64,000 nucleotides of DNA, taken from positions 1,922,001 to 1,986,000 of the forward strand of contig NZ_CP101988.1 of NCBI RefSeq assembly GCF_024508335.1. Reading direction: 5' to 3'. Made by a program: the position numbers and the translations under genes. The stretch is from Cellulomonas chengniuliangii (GTDB lineage: Bacteria; Actinomycetota; Actinomycetes; Actinomycetales; Cellulomonadaceae). Below are positions 1-8,200 of the stretch, one piece after another. Position 1 is the first letter of the stretch. Each line of letters opens with the position of its first letter. Below the pieces are notes generated by a model, which saw only the letters and a list, made by a program, of their open reading frames with translations, searched no databases and was not told where the DNA came from.

Positions 1-130
1 GTCGACGGACCTGACAATCGCCAACGGCTACCTCACGCCCAAGCTGAGCGTGCGACGGGCGCAGGTCGTCAAGGACTTCGCCGACGACATCGACGCGCTG
101 TACGACGGGGCGGTGGTCGGCGGCCAGTGA
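1..130 (+). CDS. C-terminus of a long-chain acyl-CoA synthetase (partial)
   Basis: The last 42 codons of a gene that begins before the window. The readable end contains NGYLTPKLSVRRAQVV, then an acidic helix and the stop at 128-130. The pattern 'LTP-x-L-(K/S)-x-(K/R)R' followed by a helix ending near 'LY' is the usual C-terminal end of FadD-type AMP-forming long-chain acyl-CoA synthetases, where the lysine/arginine-rich segment closes the C-terminal lid domain. Such enzymes activate fatty acids as acyl-adenylates and transfer them to CoA. Only the tail is visible, so substrate class cannot be judged. The gene converges on the NYN-domain gene and shares a strong hairpin terminator with it. Confidence 0.65.
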   Translation, partial: STDLTIANGYLTPKLSVRRAQVVKDFADDIDALYDGAVVGGQ

Positions 131-157
131 CCGGCGGGCCGGCCCGCCGGTGATCCG

Positions 158-197
158 CGACGAGGGCCCCGCGTCAACCGACGCGGGGCCCTCGTCG
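158..197. terminator. Bidirectional hairpin terminator
   Basis: Perfect 18-bp stem (158-175 with 180-197) and a 4-base AACC loop, between the convergent acyl-CoA synthetase and NYN genes. It lacks a T-tract, as is common in high-GC actinobacteria. A GC palindrome at 131-150 lies just before it. Confidence 0.8.
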
Positions 198-199
198 GC

Positions 200-1582
200 T
201 CAGAGCCGCGCGAGCCGGGCCAACAAGGTCTGGGACGGCACGGCCCATGCGCCCGACGCCTGGACGTCGGTGGCGATCTCCTGGTCGCTCGTCACCACCA
301 CGACTACGCGCCCGGGGGGCTCGGCGCGCACGATCCGGCGGATCAGGTCGTCGGCGATCTCCCCCACCGAGAACAGCGCCCGCACGTTCCGTGGCCCCGT
401 CGCGGCGCCCGAGTGCCCCGGCTGGCCGTCGAAGCAGCACGTGACCTCGGCGCCGGTGCGGGCCGCCACGTTCGACAGCGCGTCGAGCAGCCGACGCCGC
501 TGGTCGGTGAGCGACAGCTGCGGATACGCCGCCTTGGAGACGTTGTACCCGTCCACCACGAGATGCGCGTGGGGCAGTGCCAGCAGGTCGTCCAGCAGCG
601 CCGGATCCTGCACCTGGCGCCCACGGGACGTGGGGCGGTTGGCCGCGGCGCCCGGCTGGGTCGCCACCGTGTCAGCGGGGCGCACGGCCACCGGCGGCAG
701 CCCGAGCTCGTGGCGCAGCGCGGTCCCGGCGTCGACCACCGTGTCCAGCAGGAGCCGGGCCCGCGCGGTGGCGATGTCCTGGGCGAGCCGCGCCTCACCC
801 CTGCTGGCAGCGCGCTCCGCCTCGGCGACGCGCCGGTCCGCCGCGGCGGCGGCGCTGTCGGCGGCGGCCTGGTCGAGCAACGCCCGCGCCTCGGCACGAA
901 GGGCCTGCGCCTCGCTCCTCGCCGCGCGCGCCTCGCTGCGGGCGCGGTCGGCGTCGGACCGCAGCTTGCGCTGTTCGCGGCGCAGCGCAGCGGCCTCCTC
1001 CTGCGCCGACGACGCCTCGAGCCTGGCGGCGCCGAGTTGGGCGGTGACCCGGGCTGCCTCCAGCTCCGCGCGCTCGGCCCGGCGCTCCATCATCTCGAGC
1101 ATGCGGCCGCCTGGGCTGCCGGCGCGGGCGCCGCCATCGGGGTCCGGCTCCTGGTCCGCGACCGCGGCGCGCGCCAGCTGCTGCCATCCGGCCGGGCGCA
1201 GCAGCCATGCTCCGACGGCCAGCTCGACGCCGTCCGCGGCAGGAGCCGGCGCCGGACCCTCGTCCGCCTCGAGCGGCGGCGCGTCGGGGTCCGGGACGGT
1301 GGTGAGGCCCGCTGCCACCGCGTCCGCGAGCTCCGGGCGGGCATGGCTCCACACCCGGGCCACCCGGCCGCGGAAGCCGTCGTCGTGCTGCAACGCCTGC
1401 CACAACGGCTGGGCGCCAGCGCTCGACCGCCGCCGCGGCGCGAACCGCTGGACCTGCCGCAACGCCGCCGGGACGTCCTTCGGCTCCATCTGCCCGAGCA
1501 CCTCGGCTGCTGTGCGGACCAGCGAGGACCGCACCGGCTCCGGCAGCCCGACCTCGTCGCCGCCGGCCGTGTCGTCGCTCAT
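200..1582 (-). CDS. NYN-domain (PIN-like) putative RNase with central coiled coil
   Basis: 460-aa protein. The C-terminal ~120 residues (about 338-460) form an NYN/YacP-type PIN-like nuclease domain, recognised by VVDGYNV with its acidic residue, a CCFDG segment, DDLIRR and VTSDQEI. Residues about 160-260 are rich in Ala, Glu and Arg with heptad spacing, indicating a coiled coil, so the protein probably oligomerises. NYN domains are metal-dependent ribonucleases in RNA processing or decay; the substrate here is unknown. I chose the ATG at 1582 because the minus strand reads TAGTGT, seven bases, then ATG, a -10 box placed for a leaderless transcript. An in-frame GTG at 1612 is possible but would lie upstream of that promoter. 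Divergent from the exonuclease fusion gene. Confidence 0.8.
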   Translation of the reverse strand: MSDDTAGGDEVGLPEPVRSSLVRTAAEVLGQMEPKDVPAALRQVQRFAPRRRSSAGAQPLWQALQHDDGFRGRVARVWSHARPELADAVAAGLTTVPDPDAPPLEADEGPAPAPAADGVELAVGAWLLRPAGWQQLARAAVADQEPDPDGGARAGSPGGRMLEMMERRAERAELEAARVTAQLGAARLEASSAQEEAAALRREQRKLRSDADRARSEARAARSEAQALRAEARALLDQAAADSAAAAADRRVAEAERAASRGEARLAQDIATARARLLLDTVVDAGTALRHELGLPPVAVRPADTVATQPGAAANRPTSRGRQVQDPALLDDLLALPHAHLVVDGYNVSKAAYPQLSLTDQRRRLLDALSNVAARTGAEVTCCFDGQPGHSGAATGPRNVRALFSVGEIADDLIRRIVRAEPPGRVVVVVTSDQEIATDVQASGAWAVPSQTLLARLARL

Positions 1583-1589
1583 GCCGCCC

Positions 1590-1595
1590 ACACTA
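1590..1595 (-). promoter_or_regulatory. Candidate -10 box for leaderless NYN mRNA
   Basis: TAGTGT on the minus strand, 7 bases before the ATG at 1582. It fits the actinobacterial TAnnnT -10 with transcription starting at the first codon. No Shine-Dalgarno is seen. Confidence 0.4.
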
Positions 1596-1719
1596 GGCGG
1601 CGCCGCTCCCACCCGGGCGCCATGGGGTCGGCGGGCAGCGTCAGCAAGCGGCGGGTGGGCAGGCAGTGCGCGTGCGGCGTCACCCGTGGCGCGCGGCGAG
1701 GCTTGTCAGCGCTGGCGGA

Positions 1720-1725
1720 TACCGT
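1720..1725 (+). promoter_or_regulatory. Candidate -10 box for leaderless exonuclease-fusion mRNA
   Basis: TACCGT, 7 bases before the ATG at 1733. No Shine-Dalgarno precedes that ATG, so a leaderless transcript is likely. Confidence 0.4.
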
Positions 1726-1732
1726 GCGCAGC

Positions 1733-3652
1733 ATGCCGACCAGCCCGCCCGTCGAACCGACGCGCGCCGACCTCGCGCTCCCCCGACCAGGCCAGCCGGT
1801 CCAGCTCGCCCTCGACGAGCTCGGCACCCCGCTATCGGAGGTCACCTTCGTGGTCGTGGACCTCGAGACCACCGGCGGCACCCCGCAGTCGTCGGCCATC
1901 ACCGAGATCGGCGCGGTGAAGGTCCGCGGCGGGGAGGTGCTCGGCGAGTTCCAGACCCTGGTGAACCCTGGCGGCCCGATCCCCGCCTTCATCTCGGTGC
2001 TCACCGGCATCACCACCGCGATGGTGGTCCAGGCGCCGCGGATCGAGGAGGTGCTGCCCAGCTTCCTCGAGTTCGCGCGGGGAGCCGTGCTCGTCGCCCA
2101 CAACGCGCCGTTCGACATCGGGTTCCTCAAGGCGGCGGCCGCGCAGACCCACCACCCCTGGCCGTCGCCGCAGGTGGTCGACACCGTGCGGCTCGCACGC
2201 GCCGTGGTCACGCGGGACGAGGCCCCGAACCACAAGCTCGGCACGCTCGCGGCCCTGTTCCATGCGACGGTCGCACCGGACCACCGCGCGCTGTCGGACG
2301 CCCGCGCCACGGTCGACGTGCTGCACGCGCTGCTCGGGCGCCTGGCGCCGCTCGGGGTGACCCACCTCGAGGACCTGGCGACCGCCACCGACCCCGTGCC
2401 CGCGGAGGTCCGCCGCAAGCGCCATCTGGCCGACGGCCTGCCCGACGCTCCCGGCGTGTACATGTTCCGGGGGCCGGGCGACGAGGTGCTGTACGTCGGC
2501 GCCTCCACCACCTCGCTGCGCACCCGGGTGCGCACGTACTTCACCGCATCCGAGAAGCGTCGGCGCATGGCCGAGATGGTGCGGATCGCCCACGCCGTCA
2601 CGCCAGTGGTGTGCGCGACCCCGCTGGAGGCTCGGGTGCGCGAGCTCCGGCTCATCGCGGAGCACTCCCCGCGCTACAACCGGCGCTCCCGCTCCCCCGA
2701 GCGCATGCCGTGGGTTCGCCTGAGCGCGGAGCCGTACCCCCGGCTCGTGATCGTCAGGCAGGTCCGCGCCGACCCGCCCGACGGCCCTCCCGCGAGCCAC
2801 ATCGGCCCGTTCGCCTCCCGCGGCGCGGCGCAGAGCGCCATCGACGCCCTCCACGAGTCGTTCCCCATCCGCCAGTGCGCGCGGCGCCTGCCGGTGGCCC
2901 CGTCGCCAGGCGCCAGCTCCTGCGCCCTCGCGGGGATGGGAAGGTGCGGAGCCCCCTGCGTCGGCGGTCAGAGCATCGCGGACTACTTGGGCGTGGTCGC
3001 CCAGGTCGGCAGCGCGATGCGGGGAGACCCCGCGCCCGTGGTGCTGGCCCACGCGACACGGATCGCCGACCTGGTGGATCAGGAGCGTTTCGAGGAGGCG
3101 GCCGTCGCACGCGACCGGCTCACGGGCTTCCTGCGCGGCGCGAGCCGGGCGCAGCGACTGGGCCCGCTCGCCCGGTGCCCCGAGCTGGTCGCCGCCCGGC
3201 CGCGCGACGTCGGCGGGTGGGAGATCGTGCTGGTGCGCCACGGGCGGCTGGCCGGCGCCACGACCACGAGCCGCGGCGCAGACCCGTGGCCCGCGATCCG
3301 CGCCCTGCAGGTGACGGGCGAGCAGGTGCAGCCGCCCGTGGCCCCGGCGCCAGCAACCCATCCCGAGGAGACGGACCTCGTGCTGGCATGGCTTGAGTCG
3401 CCCGGCGTGCGTCTCGTGAGCGTCGCCCCGGACGCCGCTGCCACGGTGGACGAGGCCAGCACGGCTCGCGGCGGCGGGTGGGCCTCCCCTGTGCGCGGTG
3501 CGCAGGCCTTCGTGGACGATCCGGCCGCCATCGCCAGGCTCCTCGCGTCACTCGCCTCCGGGCGCGGGCCGGACGGGCGTCCCGAACCCGCAGGCGACAC
3601 GGACGCCCGCCCGGGTGGCGGGATGGGCGTGGGCGCCACCGACGCGGCATGA
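1733..3652 (+). CDS. DEDDh 3'-5' exonuclease fused to UvrC-like GIY-YIG nuclease
   Basis: 639-aa two-domain protein. Residues ~38-205 are a DnaQ/epsilon-type DEDDh exonuclease: Exo I VVVDLETTG (D43, E45), Exo II VAHNAPFD (D128), Exo III HRALSDA (H184, D189). Residues ~235-320 are a GIY-YIG endonuclease like the UvrC/Cho N-terminus (GVYMF, LYVGAS, then an Arg in TRVRTYF). The rest resembles the UvrC middle region, with a UVR-like helical segment near 440 (QERFEEAAVARDRL). It lacks the UvrC RNase H-like endonuclease half and the HhH region, so it cannot replace UvrC. This fusion is characteristic of actinobacteria, and a role in DNA repair or end processing is inferred. The ATG at 1733 is preferred because a TACCGT -10 box lies 7 bases upstream; the longer open frame overlaps the divergent gene. 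Confidence 0.88.
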   Translation: MPTSPPVEPTRADLALPRPGQPVQLALDELGTPLSEVTFVVVDLETTGGTPQSSAITEIGAVKVRGGEVLGEFQTLVNPGGPIPAFISVLTGITTAMVVQAPRIEEVLPSFLEFARGAVLVAHNAPFDIGFLKAAAAQTHHPWPSPQVVDTVRLARAVVTRDEAPNHKLGTLAALFHATVAPDHRALSDARATVDVLHALLGRLAPLGVTHLEDLATATDPVPAEVRRKRHLADGLPDAPGVYMFRGPGDEVLYVGASTTSLRTRVRTYFTASEKRRRMAEMVRIAHAVTPVVCATPLEARVRELRLIAEHSPRYNRRSRSPERMPWVRLSAEPYPRLVIVRQVRADPPDGPPASHIGPFASRGAAQSAIDALHESFPIRQCARRLPVAPSPGASSCALAGMGRCGAPCVGGQSIADYLGVVAQVGSAMRGDPAPVVLAHATRIADLVDQERFEEAAVARDRLTGFLRGASRAQRLGPLARCPELVAARPRDVGGWEIVLVRHGRLAGATTTSRGADPWPAIRALQVTGEQVQPPVAPAPATHPEETDLVLAWLESPGVRLVSVAPDAAATVDEASTARGGGWASPVRGAQAFVDDPAAIARLLASLASGRGPDGRPEPAGDTDARPGGGMGVGATDAA

Positions 3653-3659
3653 TGACGCC

Positions 3660-3941
3660 ATGCTGACTGCGATCGTCCACATCGACACCGAGGCCGCGCG
3701 AATCCCCGAGGTCGCCGCCGCCATCGTCGACATCCCTGGCGTGAGCGAGGTCTACTCCGTGACGGGCGGCGTCGACCTCATCGCCGTGGTCCGCGTGCGC
3801 GAGCACGAGGAACTCGCCGACGTCATCGCCGACAAGGTCAGCAAGGTCGAGGGCGTCATCCGGACGCAGACGTTCATCGCGTTCCGCGCCTATTCCCAGC
3901 ACGACCTGGAGCAGGCCTTCGCCCTCGGCATCGAGGACTGA
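3660..3941 (+). CDS. Stand-alone Lrp/AsnC effector-binding (RAM) domain protein
   Basis: 93 aa consisting only of the alpha/beta ligand-binding, oligomerising domain of Lrp/AsnC regulators, without a helix-turn-helix. Markers are the first strand LTAIVHID, IVDIPGVSEVYSVTGGVDLIAVV and the final strand TFIAFRAYS. In full-length Lrp proteins this domain binds amino acids and forms octamers. Stand-alone versions are known, and the role here (amino-acid sensing or modulation of another regulator) is inference. It starts 7 bases after the exonuclease-fusion stop, so the two are probably co-transcribed. It ends at a strong terminator shared with trpD. Confidence 0.85.
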   Translation: MLTAIVHIDTEAARIPEVAAAIVDIPGVSEVYSVTGGVDLIAVVRVREHEELADVIADKVSKVEGVIRTQTFIAFRAYSQHDLEQAFALGIED

Positions 3942-3944
3942 CAC

Positions 3945-4010
3945 GCGCCGACGGCATCCCTGAGGGACCGGCGCCCAGCGGGCGCGGCCGCTCAGGGATG
4001 TCGTGCGCGC
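3945..4010. terminator. Bidirectional terminator between AsnC-like gene and trpD
   Basis: Long inverted repeat whose core CATCCCTGAG (3954-3964) pairs with CTCAGGGATG (3991-4000), with a second inner stem GCGCCC/GGGCGC. It lies between convergent genes. Confidence 0.7.
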
Positions 4011-4011
4011 G

Positions 4012-5061
4012 CTAGCCGGCCGAGGCGGCGCGCCACCGCTCCAGCACGTCCGCGGCGGCGCCGGAGTCGACGGCCGCGGCGGCGAGTCCCAGGCCGGCGG
4101 CGAGCCGCTCGACGAGCGTCCCGTCCGCAGTGCCGGGCAGCGTGCCGTCCGCGGCGAGTGCCGCAGCGGCGTTCAGCAGCACGGTCTCCCGGGCGGGAAC
4201 CCGCTCGCCGCCCAGCACCTCGCGGAAGACGCCCGCGTTGAACACGGCATCGCCGCCGCGCAGGTCCTCGGTGCGCACCGGGGCGAGGCCGAGGTCGGCG
4301 ACAGCGTCGACGTCATGCTCGGCCACCGACCCGTCGCGCACCTCCCACACGTGGGACACGCCCGAGGGGACCAGCTCGTCGAGCCCGTTCGGCCCGCGGA
4401 AGACGAGGGCACTGGTCCCCCGGCTCGCGAGCACTCCCGCGACGAGCCCAGCCATCCGCGCGTCCGGCACCCCGATCGCCGTCACGGCCGTCCGCGCGGG
4501 GTTCGTGAGCGGGCCGAGGAAGTTGAACGCGGTGGCGATGCCCAGCTCGCGCCGGGCGACCGCGGCGTGCCTCATCGCGGGATGGAAGACCTGCGCGAAG
4601 CAGAACGTGATCCCCACCTCGGTCGCGAGCTCGCGTACGCGCTCCACCGGCAGGTCGAGCCGCAGGCCCAGCGCCTCGAGGACGTCCGCGGACCCTGAGG
4701 ACGACGACGCGGCGCGCGCCCCGTGCTTCACCACGCGCAGTCCGGCCCCCGCGATGACGAGCGCCGCCATGGTCGACACGTTCACGGTGTGCGCACGGTC
4801 GCCACCGGTGCCGACGATGTCGACGCTGCGTCCCGGCACGTCGATCAGCTGGGCGTGCGCGAGCATCGTGTCGGCCAGCGCGGTGAGCTCGTCGACGGTC
4901 TCGCCCTTCGAGCGCAGCGCCACGAGGAACCCCGCGATCCGTCCCGGCGACGCGTCCCCGCGCATGATCTCGCCCATCACCCAGGCGGTCTGCTCGCGGG
5001 TGAGGTCCTGGCCCGCGACGAGGGACGTGAGGAGGTCGGACCAGGTCGCGGCGATGCTCAT
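4012..5061 (-). CDS. trpD: Anthranilate phosphoribosyltransferase
   Basis: 349 aa, the normal length. TrpD joins anthranilate and PRPP in the second step of tryptophan synthesis. Visible signatures: [18 protein letters not shown] (PRPP/phosphate loop), [43 protein letters not shown] and [10 protein letters not shown]. The start at 5061 overlaps the stop of the upstream receiver-domain gene as ATGA, so translation is coupled. No other trp genes are nearby; a detached trpD next to ctaE-qcrCAB is a usual actinobacterial arrangement. Confidence 0.95.
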   Translation of the reverse strand: MSIAATWSDLLTSLVAGQDLTREQTAWVMGEIMRGDASPGRIAGFLVALRSKGETVDELTALADTMLAHAQLIDVPGRSVDIVGTGGDRAHTVNVSTMAALVIAGAGLRVVKHGARAASSSSGSADVLEALGLRLDLPVERVRELATEVGITFCFAQVFHPAMRHAAVARRELGIATAFNFLGPLTNPARTAVTAIGVPDARMAGLVAGVLASRGTSALVFRGPNGLDELVPSGVSHVWEVRDGSVAEHDVDAVADLGLAPVRTEDLRGGDAVFNAGVFREVLGGERVPARETVLLNAAAALAADGTLPGTADGTLVERLAAGLGLAAAAVDSGAAADVLERWRAASAG

Positions 5062-5498
5062 CCCGCGAGGGCCTGCGTGGCGACCAGGCTCGCCACGGCG
5101 CGCTGGACGTCCTCCGGGTCCAGCGGGCGGCTCAGCACCGCGTCGGCGTTCGACCACGACGCCAGCCACGCGTCTTGCGGGCGGCCGGTCAGCAGCAGCA
5201 CCGGCGGGCAGTCGTAGACCTCGTCCTTGAGCTGCCGCGACACGCCCATGCCGCCGGTCTTGGCGGCCTCCCCGTCGAGCACGAGGAGGTCGTAGCGTCC
5301 GGTGGAGGCCTCGGCGATCACCGCGGCGGGCGAGGCGACCTCGACCCACTCGATGTCGGGGGCGCCACGGGTGAGGCGGCGGCCGACGGCCAGGAGGACC
5401 TCCTGGCGGGCGTCGACGTCGTCGCTGTAGAGGAGGATGCGAGGCGCGCGCGCCTGCCCCTCGCCAGCGTGCGGGTCCAGCGTTTCGCCCGTGCTCAT
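5058..5498 (-). CDS. Single-domain response-regulator-like receiver protein
   Basis: 146 aa made of one receiver (CheY-like) fold without an output domain. Seen: acidic pair in [11 protein letters not shown], candidate phosphoacceptor Asp in [16 protein letters not shown], the switch Thr in VLLLTGR, and a final [10 protein letters not shown] where the conserved receiver lysine (K-P) is arginine. The K-to-R change could weaken phosphotransfer, so a phosphorylation-independent or adaptor role is possible. A good Shine-Dalgarno (GAGGAAG) precedes the ATG at 5498. The stop overlaps the trpD start (ATGA), making an operon. No histidine kinase is nearby, and the partner is unknown. Confidence 0.75.
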   Translation of the reverse strand: MSTGETLDPHAGEGQARAPRILLYSDDVDARQEVLLAVGRRLTRGAPDIEWVEVASPAAVIAEASTGRYDLLVLDGEAAKTGGMGVSRQLKDEVYDCPPVLLLTGRPQDAWLASWSNADAVLSRPLDPEDVQRAVASLVATQALAG

Positions 5499-5666
5499 GG
5501 TGCTTCCTCATTCATCTCGGCATGCCTGCAGGGGCATCTTGGCATGTTCGGCAGCGCAGACGCGCAGACCACAAGCATCCGCGCCGAACGAGCCCAGAAA
5601 CTGACGGTGTGACATTTAACGCGCGCCGCGCCTAGGTCTAACGACCCATGCGGACGTGTCCTAGGC

Positions 5667-5672
5667 CATAAT
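5667..5672 (+). promoter_or_regulatory. Candidate -10 box upstream of ctaE
   Basis: CATAAT, seven bases before a GTG at 5680, resembles a -10 box for a leaderless ctaE mRNA starting at 5680. It overlaps the ATG at 5671, so the two starts are mutually exclusive under this reading. No clear -35 was seen. Confidence 0.3.
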
Positions 5673-6318
5673 GGCGGACGTGTCGACTGCAACGGCTGCT
5701 CCCAGCACCTCAGCCCATCTGAGCGTCAACCGCCCGAACCCCGTTTCTGTCGGGACAATCGTGTGGCTCGCCAGCGAGCTCATGTTCTTCGCGGGCCTGT
5801 TCGCGATGTACTTCACCATCCGCGCGGCGGTGCCGAACGAGTGGGCGGTGCAGACCGAGCTGCTGTCGCTGCCGTTCGCCCTCGGCAACACGTTGATCCT
5901 CGTGCTGTCCTCCGTGACCTGCCAGATGGGCGTGTGGGCCGCCGAGCGGTTCCAGCCCGTGCGCACCGGCAGCCTGCTCCAGGTCAACCGCTGGGGCATG
6001 AACGAGTGGATGACGTTGACCTTCGTCATGGGCTCGATCTTCGTGGCCGGCCAGGTGTTCGAGTACGCCGAGCTGGTCGAGCACGGCCTGACGATCTCCT
6101 CGAGCCCGTATGGCTCCGTCTTCTACCTCGCGACGGGCTTCCACGGCCTGCACGTCGTCGGCGGCCTCATCGCCTTCCTCTTCCTGCTCGGACGCTCGTT
6201 CTCCGCGAAGCGGTTCGGCCACCACGAGGCGACCACCGCGATCGTCACCTCTTACTACTGGCACTTCGTCGACGTCGTGTGGATCGCGCTCTTCGCGGTC
6301 ATCTACATGCTGCAGTGA
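5671..6318 (+). CDS. ctaE: Cytochrome c oxidase subunit III
   Basis: 215 aa with five hydrophobic segments, typical of the short actinobacterial aa3 oxidase subunit III. Markers: [23 protein letters not shown] near the N-terminus, [18 protein letters not shown] and a final [15 protein letters not shown] helix. It is a membrane part of complex IV in the bc1-aa3 supercomplex. It heads the ctaE-qcrC-qcrA-qcrB operon, while ctaC, ctaD and ctaF are about 32 kb away across the CIS locus. The start is ATG 5671; the in-frame GTG at 5680 is a serious alternative because a CATAAT -10-like box precedes it at leaderless spacing. Confidence 0.93.
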   Translation: MADVSTATAAPSTSAHLSVNRPNPVSVGTIVWLASELMFFAGLFAMYFTIRAAVPNEWAVQTELLSLPFALGNTLILVLSSVTCQMGVWAAERFQPVRTGSLLQVNRWGMNEWMTLTFVMGSIFVAGQVFEYAELVEHGLTISSSPYGSVFYLATGFHGLHVVGGLIAFLFLLGRSFSAKRFGHHEATTAIVTSYYWHFVDVVWIALFAVIYMLQ

Positions 6319-6380
6319 CCAGTGGCGCACCGCGCCGCCCGTTTGAACCCCTGACCCACCGTGCGAGACGAGGACCATCC

Positions 6381-7163
6381 GTGAAAGCACTTGCAGCCCG
6401 CAGGCACCACCGGCACGCGCCGGTCGTGCTGCTCCTGCTGGCGCTGCTGGCCACCGGCGTGCTGTACGCCGTGCTGGCGCCGACGTCGGCTGACGCAGCC
6501 GACTCGGCCAGCGCGAACGACATCGAGGCTGGCGACAAGCTCTTCCAGGCCAACTGCGCGACGTGCCACGGCCCCTCCGCCGAGGGGACGGGGAGCGCCC
6601 CGTCCCTGATCGGCGTCGGCGCCGCCTCGGTCGACTTCCAGGTCGGCACCGGCCGGATGCCGATGGCGATGTCCGGCCCGCAGGCCCAGGCCAAGCCGCC
6701 GCAGTTCGACGCGGAGCAGACCGCCCAGCTGGCCGCCTACGTCGCCTCGCTCGGCGCCGGCCCCGGCATCCCGGTCGCGGAGCAGGTGGACCCCAGCAAG
6801 GGCGACGCCGCCAACGGCATGGCCCTGTTCCGCACCAACTGCGCCATGTGCCACAACGCCGTCGGCGCCGGCGGAGCGCTGTCCGAGGGCAAGTACGCGC
6901 CGCCGCTGCTGGAGACCAGCAACACGCACATCTACGAGGCCATGGCGACCGGCCCGCAGTCGATGCCCGTGTTCAGCGACGCGAACCTCACCTCTGACGA
7001 GAAGCGCGACATCATCGCCTACATCGACGCGCAGCGGGAGCCCTCCCCCGGCGGGATCAACCTCGGCTCGCTCGGGCCTGTCAGCGAGGGCCTGTGGGTG
7101 TGGGTCGTGGGAATGGGACTGCTCATCGGAGCGTCCGTCTGGATCGGAGCGAAGTCCTCGTGA
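6381..7163 (+). CDS. qcrC: Diheme cytochrome c subunit of the bc1 complex
   Basis: 260 aa. An N-terminal hydrophobic helix (about residues 13-33) and a C-terminal helix (about 238-256) anchor two cytochrome c domains outside the membrane. Two CxxCH heme-attachment motifs are visible, CATCH (near residue 58) and CAMCH (near 155). In actinobacteria QcrC carries electrons from the Rieske protein directly to the Cu-A site of CtaC, replacing soluble cytochrome c. The GTG at 6381 follows a GAGGA ribosome-binding site. The stop overlaps the qcrA start (GTGA). Confidence 0.95.
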   Translation: MKALAARRHHRHAPVVLLLLALLATGVLYAVLAPTSADAADSASANDIEAGDKLFQANCATCHGPSAEGTGSAPSLIGVGAASVDFQVGTGRMPMAMSGPQAQAKPPQFDAEQTAQLAAYVASLGAGPGIPVAEQVDPSKGDAANGMALFRTNCAMCHNAVGAGGALSEGKYAPPLLETSNTHIYEAMATGPQSMPVFSDANLTSDEKRDIIAYIDAQREPSPGGINLGSLGPVSEGLWVWVVGMGLLIGASVWIGAKSS

Positions 7164-8200
7164 GCACGCAGCAGAACCCCGGCCACGGCGACGAGGTCGT
7201 GGCGCACGAGGGCTCGGCCCCGGCGACCCACTTCGAGAACCCGGGCCTCCCGCCGCATCGTCCGCGCCAGGCGGACGTCAATCCGGCAGCGGCGAAGCGC
7301 GCCGAGCGCCAGATCGTCGTCCTCTTCGCCATCTCGATCATCGGCACCATAGGCACCGTCGTCGCGTGGTCGCTCGTCCCGCCCGGCGACACCCCGAGCA
7401 GCATGCGGCTGTCGAACTTCCTCATCGGGTTCGGCTTGTTCCTGAGCCTGATGGGCATCGGCGCCGCCGCGGTCCACTGGGCCAAGACGCTCATGAACGA
7501 CCACGAGAAGGTCGAGATGCGCCATCAGCAGCGCAGCTCGGACGAGACGCGCGCCGCAGCCGTCGAGGTCCTCAAGGAAGGCGCCGCCGACTCCGGCATC
7601 GGCCGACGCGGTGTCCTCAAGGGCGCCGCGGTGACCTCCCTCGCGCTGTTCCCGCTCGCCATCGCCGTGCCCCTGATCGGCGACGTGGGCGGCAGCTGGG
7701 ACGTCTCCAAGCTCAAGCACACGATCTGGCGCAAGGGCGTCAAGCTGACGACCGACCCCGCCGGGCGGCCGATCAAGGCCGCTGACGTGACTATCGGATC
7801 CGTCTTCCACGTCATCCCGGAGAACCTCGAAGAGGTCGACGCGCACGACCGCCTCAACCAGAAGGCCAAGGCTGTCGTGCTGCTGGTGCGGCTCGACCCC
7901 AAGGACCTCAAGGAAGCCGAGGACCGCAAGGGCTGGTCCTACGACGGCATCGTCGCGTACTCCAAGATCTGCACCCACGTGGGGTGCCCGGTAGCGTTGT
8001 ACGAGCAGCAGACGCACCACCTGCTGTGCCCGTGCCACCAGTCGACGTTCGACGTCGCCGACGGCGCCAAGGTCGTGTTCGGACCCGCGAAGCGCCCGCT
8101 TCCCCAGCTTCCCATCGAGGTCGACGACGAGGGCTACCTGGTGGCTCAGTCCGACTTCCACGAACCTGTCGGCCCAAGCTTCTGGGAGCGCCTCAAGTGA
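7160..8200 (+). CDS. qcrA: Rieske iron-sulfur subunit of the bc1 complex
   Basis: 346 aa. Three membrane helices precede the Rieske domain, as in other actinobacterial QcrA proteins. The 2Fe-2S ligands are in CTHVGC and CPCHQS (residues about 275-297), including the two His ligands and the disulfide Cys pair. The third helix is preceded by GIGRRGVLKGAAV, a twin-Arg-like segment; Tat insertion of the third helix is known for this family. It accepts electrons from quinol and passes them to QcrC. The 4-nt overlaps with qcrC and qcrB show a tightly coupled operon. Confidence 0.95.
   Translation: MSTQQNPGHGDEVVAHEGSAPATHFENPGLPPHRPRQADVNPAAAKRAERQIVVLFAISIIGTIGTVVAWSLVPPGDTPSSMRLSNFLIGFGLFLSLMGIGAAAVHWAKTLMNDHEKVEMRHQQRSSDETRAAAVEVLKEGAADSGIGRRGVLKGAAVTSLALFPLAIAVPLIGDVGGSWDVSKLKHTIWRKGVKLTTDPAGRPIKAADVTIGSVFHVIPENLEEVDAHDRLNQKAKAVVLLVRLDPKDLKEAEDRKGWSYDGIVAYSKICTHVGCPVALYEQQTHHLLCPCHQSTFDVADGAKVVFGPAKRPLPQLPIEVDDEGYLVAQSDFHEPVGPSFWERLK

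Noticed and set aside
131-150. Perfect 20-bp GC palindrome (CCGGCGGGCC/GGCCCGCCGG)
   Set aside because: Lies immediately before a better 18-bp stem terminator and consists only of G and C, so it is most likely part of the terminator region or chance in this GC content rather than a protein site.
150-1919. Long open frames on the strand opposite real genes (for example 150-1919, 5763-6380, 10738-12972, 25866-30422, 38637-40538)
   Set aside because: They arise from the very high GC at third codon positions; their products are Arg/Pro/Ala-rich without any domain, and the opposite strand holds clear genes.
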